Source: Bigelowiella natans CCMP2755 (Eukaryota > Cercozoa > Chlorarachniophyceae). From it: DNA of 37,935 bases. Below, one piece after another: positions 10,457 to 20,860 of the stretch; positions within the stretch are counted from its first letter, which is position 1; each line of letters starts with the position of its first letter. The notes beneath the pieces are model-generated. The model saw nothing but the letters and a program-made list of their open reading frames with translations. It did not search any database and was not told the origin of the DNA. The translations under genes and the position numbers were made by a program. The stretch spans positions 40,001 to 77,935 of the forward strand of contig ADNK01002063.1 of NCBI GenBank assembly GCA_000320545.1. The letters run 5' to 3'.

Positions 10457-13400
10457 TTAAGTACTCTTGCGACTATCATTAACTTTCTTTTCAATTTCAT
10501 ACAACCGCTTTATAATAACCCGATTTAGGCACTCCATGCAGTACTTGTTTTCCATATCCTGCCGAGCCTTGATTCCCTTTTCCCTGGCTTCCTCAGGATT
10601 CTCAACCACATGCCGCAAAAGCTCGCGGAGATGCTCGATCGACGGATTTGCCCATTCGTGGCCCTTAAACGGCCCGTCTAGGTCGGCACAAGGCAAGCAA
10701 CAGTTAGATACTAGGTTAGTACAGCAGCAGGAAGTCTGAAATGATCCAGCACAGGGGGACATTATTCGGGTCATGATAACTGAAAAGGCTTTACCAACCT
10801 TTGATGGCGACGAGGCCGTCTATACGAAGCGGATATGAATTTTCCGGTGTCATAAACTCCGTTGTCCCGCTCCAATTTGTGGCAATAACCTGACGATGTT
10901 GATCGCAAACCGAGCCTAAGATCAGCCCACCACCACCGCAAACAACTGACACTTCCCCAACAACTTCCTGTCGTCATCATAACCAGCGGCGGCGGCGTGC
11001 CAAAAATGCGTTTCAGCCCAACAATCGGCATAGAACACATAAGAAAATAGAAGATGGAAAATGGTGATAGCGGCCATGTGATGACGACGACGACTGCAAG
11101 ACGACAATGGCGACACAATTGATCAAGAAAGCACCGGGAGCCCCATCGACATTGCCTCTACATGTGGCCTTCCCCATCTGCAAATGAAATATCAGCAGAG
11201 GGGTGTTGATGACGATGGCAAACAACGAACGATTCAGAGAGCTTTGCGCTCACGAGCAAACATGGCTCGAAATGGGAAAATCCCCTCGCTTTGGTGCTCA
11301 CAACACGACAACCGCATCATCGGGCACACAGTGTGCTGCCTTTGAATTCGATAGAGCCGGGGTGACATAAAGCGAGAGCGCTAAGCTCAGATGAAACAGA
11401 AGCAAATAGACCGTGCGGAAACTTACCCCTCCCCCCTCGACGGCAGCACAAACGCATCGACGGATTTGTACAGACACGGCATGCTCCGAGTCGGGATTCC
11501 TGACGTTAGCAATTCCACCCTTGGTAAGCCTGAAGCAATAACCCTATCTGTCGTTGAGCTTCTCTCCGCTCCTTGTCCGCCCCCTTCTGCAATGCTGGCA
11601 GATAAATCCGGTATCGATTCCACGAATCTAATGGAGCAGCACATCTATCTATCATCGAGTCTCAAACCATGAAACGAATGAAATCTCTCATCGAAACCAG
11701 GGTGAGTGCGTAACGACGCTGGCTTGCGTCGCCGGATGAAACAGAATATCAAGGACATAGCCAGGGGGGGATGCTCGCCGTTTATAATGCATAATCATCA
11801 TTCACACCACATGCGCACGTGCAAGGTACTCTTTAATTTTCCGGTCAAAGTCGTCGGAGGTGTGATACGCATTGGTGAGGATGTAAAGGACGACCTGAAG
11901 AGAAAAAAATAAAAAATCCGGCGCGCAGGAATTTTTCAAAAACAAATGTCTACTAGGAAGAAGGAAGGGGCGCGCGCGGGGGGGGGGTAACTGAAAGAAT
12001 GCCTCCGAACTAAAGCTAATGGGCAGATATATTGTTATCTAATATGACGATCAAAAAGGCCACATCACGCCGCTGCTACTACTATTGCCTCTCTGGCGCA
12101 AGCGACCGAATCTTGAGCGGTGAATTCGCGAATGTACGCTTCAAGCAGCACTCTCCAGCCTTTCCTGTCTTCCCATTTGAATACAGAGAGAAACTTAAAC
12201 GGATCTTCCTCTTCTTCGTCTTCTTCTTTTTCTTCTCCTTCCTTTTGCTGTTTATGATGATTAGGATGATCATCCTCATCGCTTTTACTTCCGGTTTCGC
12301 TGGGGCCACTGCCCCCCCCCCCCTCTGAACTCGTCTCGCCCGTCGGAGGCGGCGCCCGATGTTCCGGAGGAGGCCGGAGATTGGAGAACTTGTGGCATTC
12401 AAGGTCTTTTCTTGCGGGATTGTAGAAAGACGTATCGACGGGCTGTATGGGCGACGAATCGGCGATTGATATACAGGAAGGATGAGATGCAGACAACAAC
12501 GACTACGGTTAGGCATAGGAGGAGGAAGGAGGGTGACAACGATGAAGACGAAACGATGGTCATGAGTACAGTTGTTAGCTACGAAGCGAACACATTTTCT
12601 GCCAGACTTACTGCTCCCGATCATCATTGCATCACCGTCATCATCTAAAGGCCGCAACCTCTCCGACGACTTTCAGCTTTGCTGGGTCCACGCCGCCTTC
12701 TTCGAACACTTTGCGGTGGAACTCAGTAGGCACCTTCCAAGCGAGCAGGGCAACGAAGGAAGGAGGAAGCAGAAGGAGGAGGGGGGGGAGGAGGAGGAGG
12801 AGGTGAAAAACCCTCATCGGAAAGCGTCATCGATAAAATGCTTTAGAGCCATTTCTCGTGGAAAAGGATTCTTCTGTCTCTGGCCATTTGCCAAGTCGGC
12901 ACAGGAGCAACACCATCGTGTGCGTGTTTGCTTCCTCTTTGGGTTGCAATACCATCGCAGACTCGCATCGCTATCAAGTATTCGTGCTATGCTATACTTC
13001 TTCTTCATCATCTATTACTACTGCAACCGGGATCATCATGTCGCTTCTTAACTACACTATTACTACTACTACTACTACTACTACTACTACCACTATACCT
13101 ACTACAACAACAAATATAACAACCACTACTACAACTACTACTACTAGTTACTACGCCTACTTACCCATGATTCGTTGAGCTTATTGATACGTTCCGCCCA
13201 CCCCTAGCACCGAAGGAATCGAGTTAAGAGTAAGGCAAGAAACACAGAATATGCATTAGTCATGTCCATACAAGCACAGAATTCCGAATTCCCACAGCAA
13301 AACAACGGTCTACACCACAACAATCGCTCTTGAGAGCCAGCTCTATTAGCCCTCCGCCGTATCCCCGCCCCCCTTGTTCGCTCTCCACACGCCGCCACCG

Positions 13401-14527
13401 ACACCACACACCGCGGGAGAACCTTTGGGAGGCGGTCGGTCTCAAACATCGTTCTCCCAACCGTGTAAAGCGACCCCTCCGGGGGGCAACGGGAGGTTTG
13501 ATACCTAAGAGAAATTACACCAAACTCTTCATACTCCGTCATTGCTGCCGCGCCGTGTTTTCTTGGTCTGCTTCTCCCATCCTCTCCTAACATCCCCCAC
13601 CTCCCACCCCCCTCCTGCTGCTGTTCTCCCCTCTTCCCCCGTGTGCTAGTTGGAGATCACCTTGCAGGGTGCCATGCGCCTGGCTCACTATGGCATACGA
13701 CAACACCAGATTTGGGCGCTATCTTCTCGAGGTAGGTCATGTGATACCTGCGCGATATACGCAAAAACAAGAAGAAGAAGAACAACAACAACAACTGTGA
13801 CGACGAGGATCGAACGACGACAATAGGTGCTCGGCATTCAAAGCGGGTTTAAACTTGCCGATTATATGTATGGCGTGCGTTTGGTGGCCGATCTGTGCAT
13901 TACATGGCCTGATAAGTGTCCTGGTCTAGGCCATCGACGTATCCCTGATTATTCACCCATCGTCAAGAGTCAGGAGGAGGCACAAATCACCGCGTGCAGA
14001 CAACGGAAGTCACACCGGATTTCTACACAATGTACCTGTCGGAATGAGTCTCCATGGTGCACCGTCTGGACGTTTGTGATTTTCTTCAGTCCGATCGCGA
14101 AGCTCGTCGCTTCGGAGCAATATCCCCCCCCCGACAGAAAAGGCGCGTACCATATGACTGGGATGGATATTTGCGGGAGCGGGGGGTCGGGCGACGTTGG
14201 CCGCTCGGTTTCGGCGGACAGACCCTTGAAGAGCGGTGCAAATATTCCAAAACAAAGGAAGCGAGCAACGTTGGCGTTCTTCCAGATGATAGCACCAGGT
14301 CTTAGTTCGGTCATGCTGCTGCTGTCGCCTTCGCCGTGTGAGAAGGACGCGACCATCGCAGTGACGACAGCTACAATGGCTAGGATGAATGCAGTGCGAG
14401 AGAGATTGCATGAAGAGGGTGAAGAGGAGGAGGAGGAAGAGGAGGAGGAGGACGATGACGATGATGATGGCGAGGAGGATTTACTCGCTCGCTTGTCGGC
14501 GCTTTTACTACCATCGGGAGAGGGCAT
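10457..14527 (-). CDS. GT4-type glycosyltransferase, type II membrane
   Basis: Twelve exons fit in phase: 14527-14036, 13944-13904, 13747-13661, 13504-13423, 13203-13165, 12733-12659, 12442-12107, 11894-11811, 11644-11427, 11177-11135, 10889-10799 and 10677-10457, giving about 602 residues. A Ser run (about residues 18-36) precedes one membrane anchor (TAFILAIVAVVTAMVASF), typical of a Golgi type II enzyme. The catalytic part follows the retaining GT-B fold of group 1 glycosyltransferases: IWYAPFLSGGGYCSEATSF, VCHSEPGAW, GRTMFETDRLPKGW, SWVPTEFHRKVFEEGGVDP, PVDTSFYNP, KFLSVFKWEDRKGW, VVLYILTNAYH, SVDAFVLPSRGEGWGRPHVE (the conserved Glu-containing donor-site region), then VIATNWSGTTEFM and GHEWANPSIEHLREL. 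It transfers a sugar from an activated donor, but the donor and acceptor are not evident. A low-complexity Pro/Gly/acidic insert of about 60 residues sits between PVDTSFYNP and KFLSVFKW. The acceptor of the ninth exon is the least certain. Confidence 0.85.
13056..13146. repeat. ACT/ACA trinucleotide microsatellite in an intron
   Basis: Interrupted ACT and ACA units fill part of the glycosyltransferase intron 12734-13164. Confidence 0.9.
14420..14475. repeat. GAG/GAT trinucleotide repeat encoding a Ser run
   Basis: On the plus strand this is GAG/GAA/GAT repeat. On the minus strand it reads as TCC/TCT/TCA/TCG codons and gives a run of serines just before the membrane anchor of the glycosyltransferase. 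Replication slippage in this tract would change the length of the cytoplasmic tail without breaking the frame. Confidence 0.8.
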
Positions 14528-15655
14528 GATTCTTTCGGTTTGGAGTCTGGAGAGTCACGTACACATACAACGTATCTCACTGCTCGCTCTTCCACTCTAT
14601 CAATCTGGAAAGAGTTTACAGGGATGGGGGCGGCGACGATTTATCGGACCGACAGCAGCCTGTGCGAGGATTCAGTTGGTTTTTCCCCTTTTAATCCTTG
14701 TCGCAGACGAAATTCGCAGCCATATTCTAAAAAGACACAGATTCTCCAAAAAAACGAATCAAATACAGGACATTCTATGAACTACGACATCAAATATTAC
14801 CGAGTTCCATCCGTTGAACATTTGAATTCAAACCTAACGGTGACGCAATGCAAGCGTGCTAGCGTGTCCAGCTACTCTAGTACTTGTTGTAGAGCTTTGC
14901 AAACCTGCAGCCAGTGTACGGACTTTCTTTCTGAGAGTCCACGAGGTGTTTTTACGACTGATCCGCCGCCATTTTGTGCGTTGTTGGTGTGTCCATCATT
15001 GTTCGATCATCGCAGCACGTCCATCCACAGTCTCACTCATTGCAGTCTAGCAGTGATCGATTGCTCTCCAGTTTTGTGCATTTCCATCCATTTAATTGTC
15101 ATTTATTCATTTAAATGATCGAGATTATTCATGCCAGCATGGTGTGCCGAAGTTGAACAATCGCAATGCAGTGATCTAGCTAGCTAGGGGATCACTAGGT
15201 CCACGTGCTAGCGTGCGCGTCACTGACACACACGCTAGCACGCAATGAAATGAAATGGCCATTCATCGTAGATGTGAATGTGAGCATGATTGGCACACAG
15301 CTAGACAGCATACAAGCTGTGCGTGGTCGCTAGTAGCCATGACAATACGTCCGCGCTAGTCGTGCAATAATTGCGATTCTGCGCTAGTCGTTCAGAAAAT
15401 TAATGCGAGCTCATTATGCGTACACATGTTGTACAGTTCACTGAAATGTAATTCATGTGCGTATATTCTTTGACTATCTATGTTACACACACATGTGTAT
15501 GTTACATTCATATACATACATACATACATATACATAAATGTATTTGTGTGTGTGTGTGTGTGTGTGTGTGCACAGAACTACCAATTTATGAAATCAACAC
15601 TATAAGCCAGCTTTGTTACATTTCAAAGTTCATTGGACATAGCAAGACATGATTG
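14528..15655. other. Spacer between two minus-strand genes
   Basis: This region should hold the glycosyltransferase promoter and the 3' region of the next gene. A plus-strand open frame at 14540-15118 is long (192 codons) but lacks any domain or splice support. From about 15120 to 15400 the sequence is CTAG/CACG spacer type, with CTAGCTAG runs near 15177-15187 and GCTAGC-centred inverted repeats near 15203 and 15233. Confidence 0.5.
15537..15570. repeat. GT microsatellite
   Basis: About thirteen GT units preceded by CATA units, roughly 90 bases past the stop codon of the polytopic membrane protein gene. Confidence 0.9.
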
Positions 15656-15840
15656 TTAATTCACTTCAATTGTGTCACCAGCTTCACTTAGGGCCCTTCC
15701 AGGCTGTGGAGCATCAACCAGCTCGGGAGTCATTACATCGATCGTACTGAAACTTCCATCAATCACTTTGCTAAGTACAACATCATTTATCATGAAAATA
15801 ACTTCTCTTTGAATAGGAGGGCTTAATGTATTCTAAGACG

Positions 15841-15881
<41 letters not shown>

Positions 15882-16737
15882 ATAGATATATACATATATG
15901 TGTGTGCATATGTATCAAGAACATTTAAAATTACAAAGTGCCACGAACCTCTCAGCGTCGTCAATCGAGGCCGGTATAAACACATATTCGCGCAGACCTT
16001 GACCAAAGTTTCCCAGAGCTTTGCAAGTGTATCTGGCAGGGTATAGCAGGTGCAGAGAGGTGACTTATGCAAGAAGAACTTGAGCTTTCAACTAAGGCGT
16101 TTCTATTATTCCGCGCGTGTGTGTGCGCATGTGCGAGAACGCATATCAAATACAAATTCTTATATGAAAAGTGCTAAATTACGTAAGAAGCGTGGCTCGA
16201 ATAACCACACTGACGAAGCCGGAGATGAGAAAGACTCCGAAGTCAGGGTTCCCATAAAGGGAGACCAGCCTGTACCCAATGTAACTGAGGGGAGGGGGGA
16301 TTCGTTGAGATTTTGACAATCCGGCTTCAGGCAGTAACAATGCTGATAGTTTTTAGATTTCCCATAGATCTCGGCGGGTCAAAAACCATCATCCGAATTT
16401 TCAGTTTTTTTTACAGCGGCTGCACATAGCAGAATCTGTTCCCTCTCCCCCCCTCCCCTCCGCCCTTCTCTCTCTCTCAACTCCTCTCTCAGATGACGAT
16501 TTGAGACAGAATCGAAAGCAATGGCAGTTCTCTATAGTGTCATCGAGAAGTCGCAAGGGTTAATAGAGGAACTTGCAAACGTTAATAGAAGAAATCTAAT
16601 AGAAATCGCCGACACTAGTAAAGGGAGCACCCTTACCTACCTGGGTAAAATGAAGGAGAACACGAATAATATATAGACGATGATTCGAACCTCCTCACGC
16701 ACACCTGATGCAAAGCAGAGTATATATTCATTTATAC

Positions 16738-16776
<39 letters not shown>

Positions 16777-17216
16777 TACGTGTGCGTGTGTGTGTGTGTG
16801 TGTTTGTGTGTTTTGAAGGTTCTTTGATGCGATATTTGATTCGTTGATGTGCCCAACCGTAATTCCCGACAATTAACATGAAAAAATTCACTCCAAGCGC
16901 TACGGAGTCCAGAATGGTTTCCAGCTCGCGAAGCACCAAGAAAGACGCCAAGATACAAATCAGAAGGCTATTAGGAAGGGGGAGAAAACAGGGGGGGGGC
17001 GGGGGGGGGGCGAGTGTTATTCAAAATTGAAGCGACATGATGATTTTTTGTCAGCATTGCCTCGTTGCGGAACTAAAAGTATATTATATATTGTATTAAA
17101 TTCTCATGAGACGACTCTTAATGATGACGACGATGGTGATCATGGAAAAGGAAGAACCCGTTGTCTTTCATCATTGCCATCTATCACAAACCTCCCTCTG
17201 AGCCGCGTAATGACCG

Positions 17217-17250
<34 letters not shown>

Positions 17251-17943
17251 GTTTATCATTGCTGAGGCTGTAACAACAGACCGGTATTACCTAACGACGA
17301 AATCGAGCTTGAGCAGCGAATAGAATATGTTGTACACTCGGAAGATCTTCTGGAGATGAAGATCTGGCCCCTGCGAAGGAAGTCAAGACGTCAATTGACA
17401 ACAACTCATGCTAAAAAGAGGAGAATGCAACAGCCTCACCACTCTTCGATGAATATACCACCCGAAGGAATCATGCACTCGATACGCCGCAGCGATTAGC
17501 AGAAGCTGCACAACGACAGTTTCAATGCCGGCTGATCACCACATACATTGTATGAATCAAAACAATGGGCTATCGTTGTCACCATCATTGATGCTGGGAG
17601 ACTTGCGTGATTGCTGATGATACTTCTTCTGCTGCTGCTGCTGCTGCTACCATGAGCCGTTATTACTAAAATAATTTTTTACAGTTGTGGAAAGAGTGCT
17701 ACATACTGGCGAGGGCAAGCTGCTGAAAGTAAGAACCCATCGAAGCCTTTACCGATGCATCGAAGCTCACATATATTGCGTATCCTAATGCCAATCAGCC
17801 CCAAATAGTAGTTTATTATACAAACGAGACCCATCGCCCATTGTTGAGTAATCCAAATAAAAAAGTAGCTGTTATCGGGATAAAAACCCAAAAATATTAT
17901 CAAAATAAATCCCCCGGACACTGAACATATATACACATGTATA

Positions 17944-17992
<49 letters not shown>

Positions 17993-19430
17993 GTATATCG
18001 GCGATGACAGAATGTGGAAACAACCCATTACAACGCCGTGTACAATAACTGACGTCCACAGTGTAAAATGGTCCTCTGGAAAAATACATGTATATGAATA
18101 CAGCACGGTGTTTCCTTTTACATTCGTCATAAGCACAACGTCAACCATGCTCAGGTTTCTTTTTACAAAAATCATCTTCATCATCATTGTCTTTCTCTTT
18201 ATCAGTGTAGTCATTCTCATTATCACCAGCATCATCATGCAAACATACATACATACATACATACCTCGTTTCACGCAATCAAAAACGAAGTAGAGCATAG
18301 CTGTAGCGCTTACAATCCATATTATGGCGTAGGCATCTGCATCTCTATATACAAGAAAGATAGGCAAATAACGATATGCTAATCAACGTTGTTTCTGCTT
18401 ATGTTTCTCCTAAAATCAAAAGTACGGAGCCTGATATCGCATCGAAAACAGCAATTGGTTGCAACTCGCGAAATGACAAATGAACGTGTCCCAAAACCAC
18501 TACATAAAGCGCTTGTTTGGCGCATCCAGCACAGTCGCAAGAGGCGACAACTCAATCTTGCTGCCGCGCCTCCTACCGCGTCTCATGATCTAAGAGAATC
18601 AACGTGCAGACTGCGCAGAGGTAAAGAACCTAAATGATGAATAAACCATGTAGGAATGAGATCATTTCCTCAAAAACTTTCTGCCCCCTTCCCTAATGGA
18701 TGATTGTTTCAGTAGATTGCCAAAGCAGCATTTGTTGTGAGAAATGCCTCAGAGATGTGATGATGTTATTATCTATTCCGAAGGGATGAATGGAAGCGCA
18801 AAGGGAGTTTATTTGAGCTATATTACCTGAAATCCGACTAGCATTACGTAAAATTTGGATTCATTCGATAATTTCTTTATCACGTGCGTTTCGGCGCGTT
18901 CTAACTGTAAAATGCCAACCAAATAAGGAACGAAGCTTGATTATAGCAACAGATATAGGGGGAAGGGGGGGGGGGGGGGAGAGGGGGAGGGGAATTCCAT
19001 TTCGACCACCTACAGCACCGATGCACCACATCAGCACAAAAATTAGCGAAAAGGATCCTCCAGCCCCTCTCCCCCCCAAACAACGTCAACTGAGCTTCTC
19101 CGTTAATGCAATCGCTTGTGCACATTCCGAACAAGCAAAGAATACGTTTGTACGTACGGTGGGGATAAAGCGCCTGAGTTCCCGTTCATTCATGCACCAG
19201 CAGCAAGACATGGCCACCTCTCGTTACGAGCGCTAATGATTGGGGCATGAAGCTTACTCGACAAGAAAGGTTTGAATGTTCTATGAGGAGCGTCTCAACC
19301 TTGCTTCCACACCTCATCTCAGCCCTCCCAATGAAAGCCAAAAAAAAAAGCTTCGCATTCTCGAAAAGGGGAAAAGGGTTGCAGGAGGAGAAGGAGGGGG
19401 GAGAAGGAAAAAGATGTGCCCGGCTTACAT
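15656..19430 (-). CDS. Unrecognised polytopic membrane protein, ~8 spans
   Basis: Twelve coding exons fit in phase after a possible leader exon: 19324-19258, 18904-18827, 18629-18577, 18344-18265, 18075-18025, 17920-17703, 17505-17440, 17370-17291, 16967-16780, 16704-16641, 16032-15945 and 15832-15656, giving about 403 residues. I do not recognise the family. Predicted membrane spans, in order: FYVMLVGFQVLYLCAVCTLI; AYAIIWIVSATAMLYFVF; LWTSVIVHGVVMVSGGFILI; FFIWITQQWAMGLVCIINYY; YLLLIAAAYRV (short); FVVSLLICILASFLVL; ILDSVALGVNFFMLIVGNYG; and VRIIVYILFVFSFILP. Conserved-looking soluble parts are ETRDADAYA before span 2, GPDLHLQKIFRVYNIFYSLL, and the C-terminal YTCKALGNFGQGLREYVFI followed by a Glu/Asp-rich tail. 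Seven to eight spans would allow a receptor or a transporter, but nothing shows which. The start codon seems split: AT ends a leader exon at 19429 and G begins exon 19324; an in-frame ATG at 19317 is the alternative. Confidence 0.65.
15845..15880. repeat. CT microsatellite
   Basis: Eighteen CT units sit in the last intron of the membrane protein gene. On the minus strand they form a GA run about 12 bases before the acceptor of the final exon. Confidence 0.95.
16740..16813. repeat. AT then GT compound microsatellite spanning an exon edge
   Basis: An AT run (16740-16772) lies in an intron. The adjoining GT run (about 16783-16813) lies inside exon 16967-16780 on the minus strand, where it reads as alternating His and Thr codons. 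Confidence 0.85.
17217..17250. repeat. CAT trinucleotide microsatellite
   Basis: About eleven CAT units lie in an intron of the membrane protein gene. Confidence 0.95.
17948..17990. repeat. TA microsatellite
   Basis: About twenty TA units lie in the intron 17921-18024 of the membrane protein gene. Confidence 0.95.
18242..18264. repeat. CATA tetranucleotide repeat at a splice donor
   Basis: CATA units read as GTAT on the minus strand and begin exactly at the donor of exon 18344-18265, so several GTAT donors follow each other. Confidence 0.85.
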
Positions 19431-19629
19431 GCTCGAATGGGTGGGGCGGCAAATCCGAAAAGGATACGCCGTGCGTTTGTGTTAAAGCAATGCACTAGTA
19501 TTAGATGTCGCAGGTCTAAAACCCAGGACAATTTTCCTTCCATCGGGAGCTAGTGTGATTGTGTCGCAGGTTTGAAAAAGCTTAACAACAGATATTTTGT
19601 TGTTGTCGCATGCACCCTTTTCTCCTTTT

Positions 19630-19900
19630 GGCCCCTTTTTTCCCGGTGTGACTCCCGGAAGGACTTGCGCCCGTGCGACGGCTGTCTGTCTCATCCTTGC
19701 GCAATTCTCACGAAGACACGTCTCTGCAACATCTTTTGTTCTCCTGTCAAGGAACATCTGATGTCAGAGACCGTTTCTGGAACAGGGTTCGTCACCTTGC
19801 ATCTCGTCATCAAGCTGATTCCAATGACAATGCAATCACCTTGCGTGCCTTCTCAGCCACGTCTTCACGTGGCAAAGCTCTGCCTTGCTCCAGGGGCTAG
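19630..19900 (+). pseudogene. Possible non-LTR retroelement C-terminal remnant
   Basis: One frame reads HEDTSLQHLLFSCQGTSDVR followed by DRFWNRV. This resembles the zinc-binding C-terminus of non-LTR reverse transcriptases, where a CxxC pair precedes ED..HLLF.C and an aromatic residue. A candidate cysteine pair (CDGC) lies just upstream but in another frame, so the fragment would be broken. No reverse transcriptase core, target duplication or poly-A tail is visible, so the call rests on this short motif alone. Confidence 0.3.
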
Positions 19901-20308
19901 ACCTGGTGTTCCTTCGACTGACAAAGAAATCGACAGGACTTTCCGTCGAACCATTGTCCTGCTTGACAATTTTGCTGCTGTTCGCCAATCCAATTTTCCC
20001 CCGTCGCAATGTTCTTGGCTTCTTCTTCCTTGTTCTGTCACGTCTGGCGCTTCGATCACCAGTTTCAGTTGCAACTCAGACACGTTCTGACTGCACCAAC
20101 AAACAACAGACAGTTCACCCAGCCTCAACTCATCACCTTTGGCTTCCTCAGATGTGGGTTGTTGGCTGGTTTTGCAACTCACCACCAACAGGGTGCTGAC
20201 AAGTCCTTGCAACGACTGTTGTTGAGGCTCTGCTGCACGGCTGCGTGCACACGCCTGTCTCCCCCAGTCCCGTGTGGTTCTGGCGCATGTGAACTTGATC
20301 AATGCTTT

Positions 20309-20310
20309 AG

Positions 20311-20346
<36 letters not shown>
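20309..20346. repeat. CAT trinucleotide microsatellite
   Basis: About twelve CAT units in noncoding sequence. Confidence 0.95.
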
Positions 20347-20860
20347 CCAGATCATCATCCACAATGCTCAGAACCAGAGAACGATGTGAATTGCCGCCAG
20401 CCTGAATCGAACTTTCAGGTGTTGTCACAATTGTGCATGCACATTGCAGATGAAGCATGTTCAGTTTGTTTGAGTGAATGCTCTGTCGCAGTGCCAGCTG
20501 GCCAGCGCCAGAGTGTCCGTCCGGATCTGACCAGCTGGGGATGAGCAGCACTTGCAGGCACGACTGCAAGTCTGGCCAGCTAGTGGATGAGGTCCACGTC
20601 TCTAGGTCTGGCTAGCTGGCCAGCTGGAGGTGTGTGCACTTTCACGTTTCTGGCGTGGCGCTGGCAAGTGTGCTGTGGTGTGTGATGTCCAAACGTGTGA
20701 GTGACGATGATGAAATCATCGTGACCGCCAAGTACACATACACATTCATTCTGCAGTGTATATTCATGAGCAATGGATCGATGCTTCAATGTGTTTCCTA
20801 GCACACAAAGATATGCTTGCATCCAAAATTTGGTTCTCAGCTTAGTCTATAACGCCAGTG

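Larger units (their letters stand above)
19431..20860. other. Spacer with a possible decayed coding fragment
   Basis: No intact gene is seen. Frames near 19560-19900 are described separately. A CAT run (20309-20346) and GCTAGC/CCAGCTGG-rich sequence (20450-20640) follow. A 234-codon minus frame at 19865-20569 includes the CAT run as a methionine run and is not called. Confidence 0.5.

Noticed and set aside
13827-14780. A 317-codon plus-strand open frame
   Set aside because: It lies antisense to the first exons of the glycosyltransferase, whose minus-strand reading has clear family motifs. Its acidic run is the complement of the Ser run.
14540-15118. A 192-codon plus-strand open frame
   Set aside because: It has no domain and no family resemblance, and it runs into spacer-type sequence. 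Chance open frames of this length are not surprising here.
18504-18586. An alternative first exon for the membrane protein, starting at the ATG at 18586 (reads MRRGRRRGSKIELSP)
   Set aside because: It fits in phase too, but the upstream exons 18904-18827 and 18629-18577 supply a coherent membrane span and fit equally well, so the longer model is preferred. Not fully excluded.
19865-20569. A 234-codon minus-strand open frame
   Set aside because: It is kept open partly by a CAT microsatellite read as a methionine run and shows no domain.
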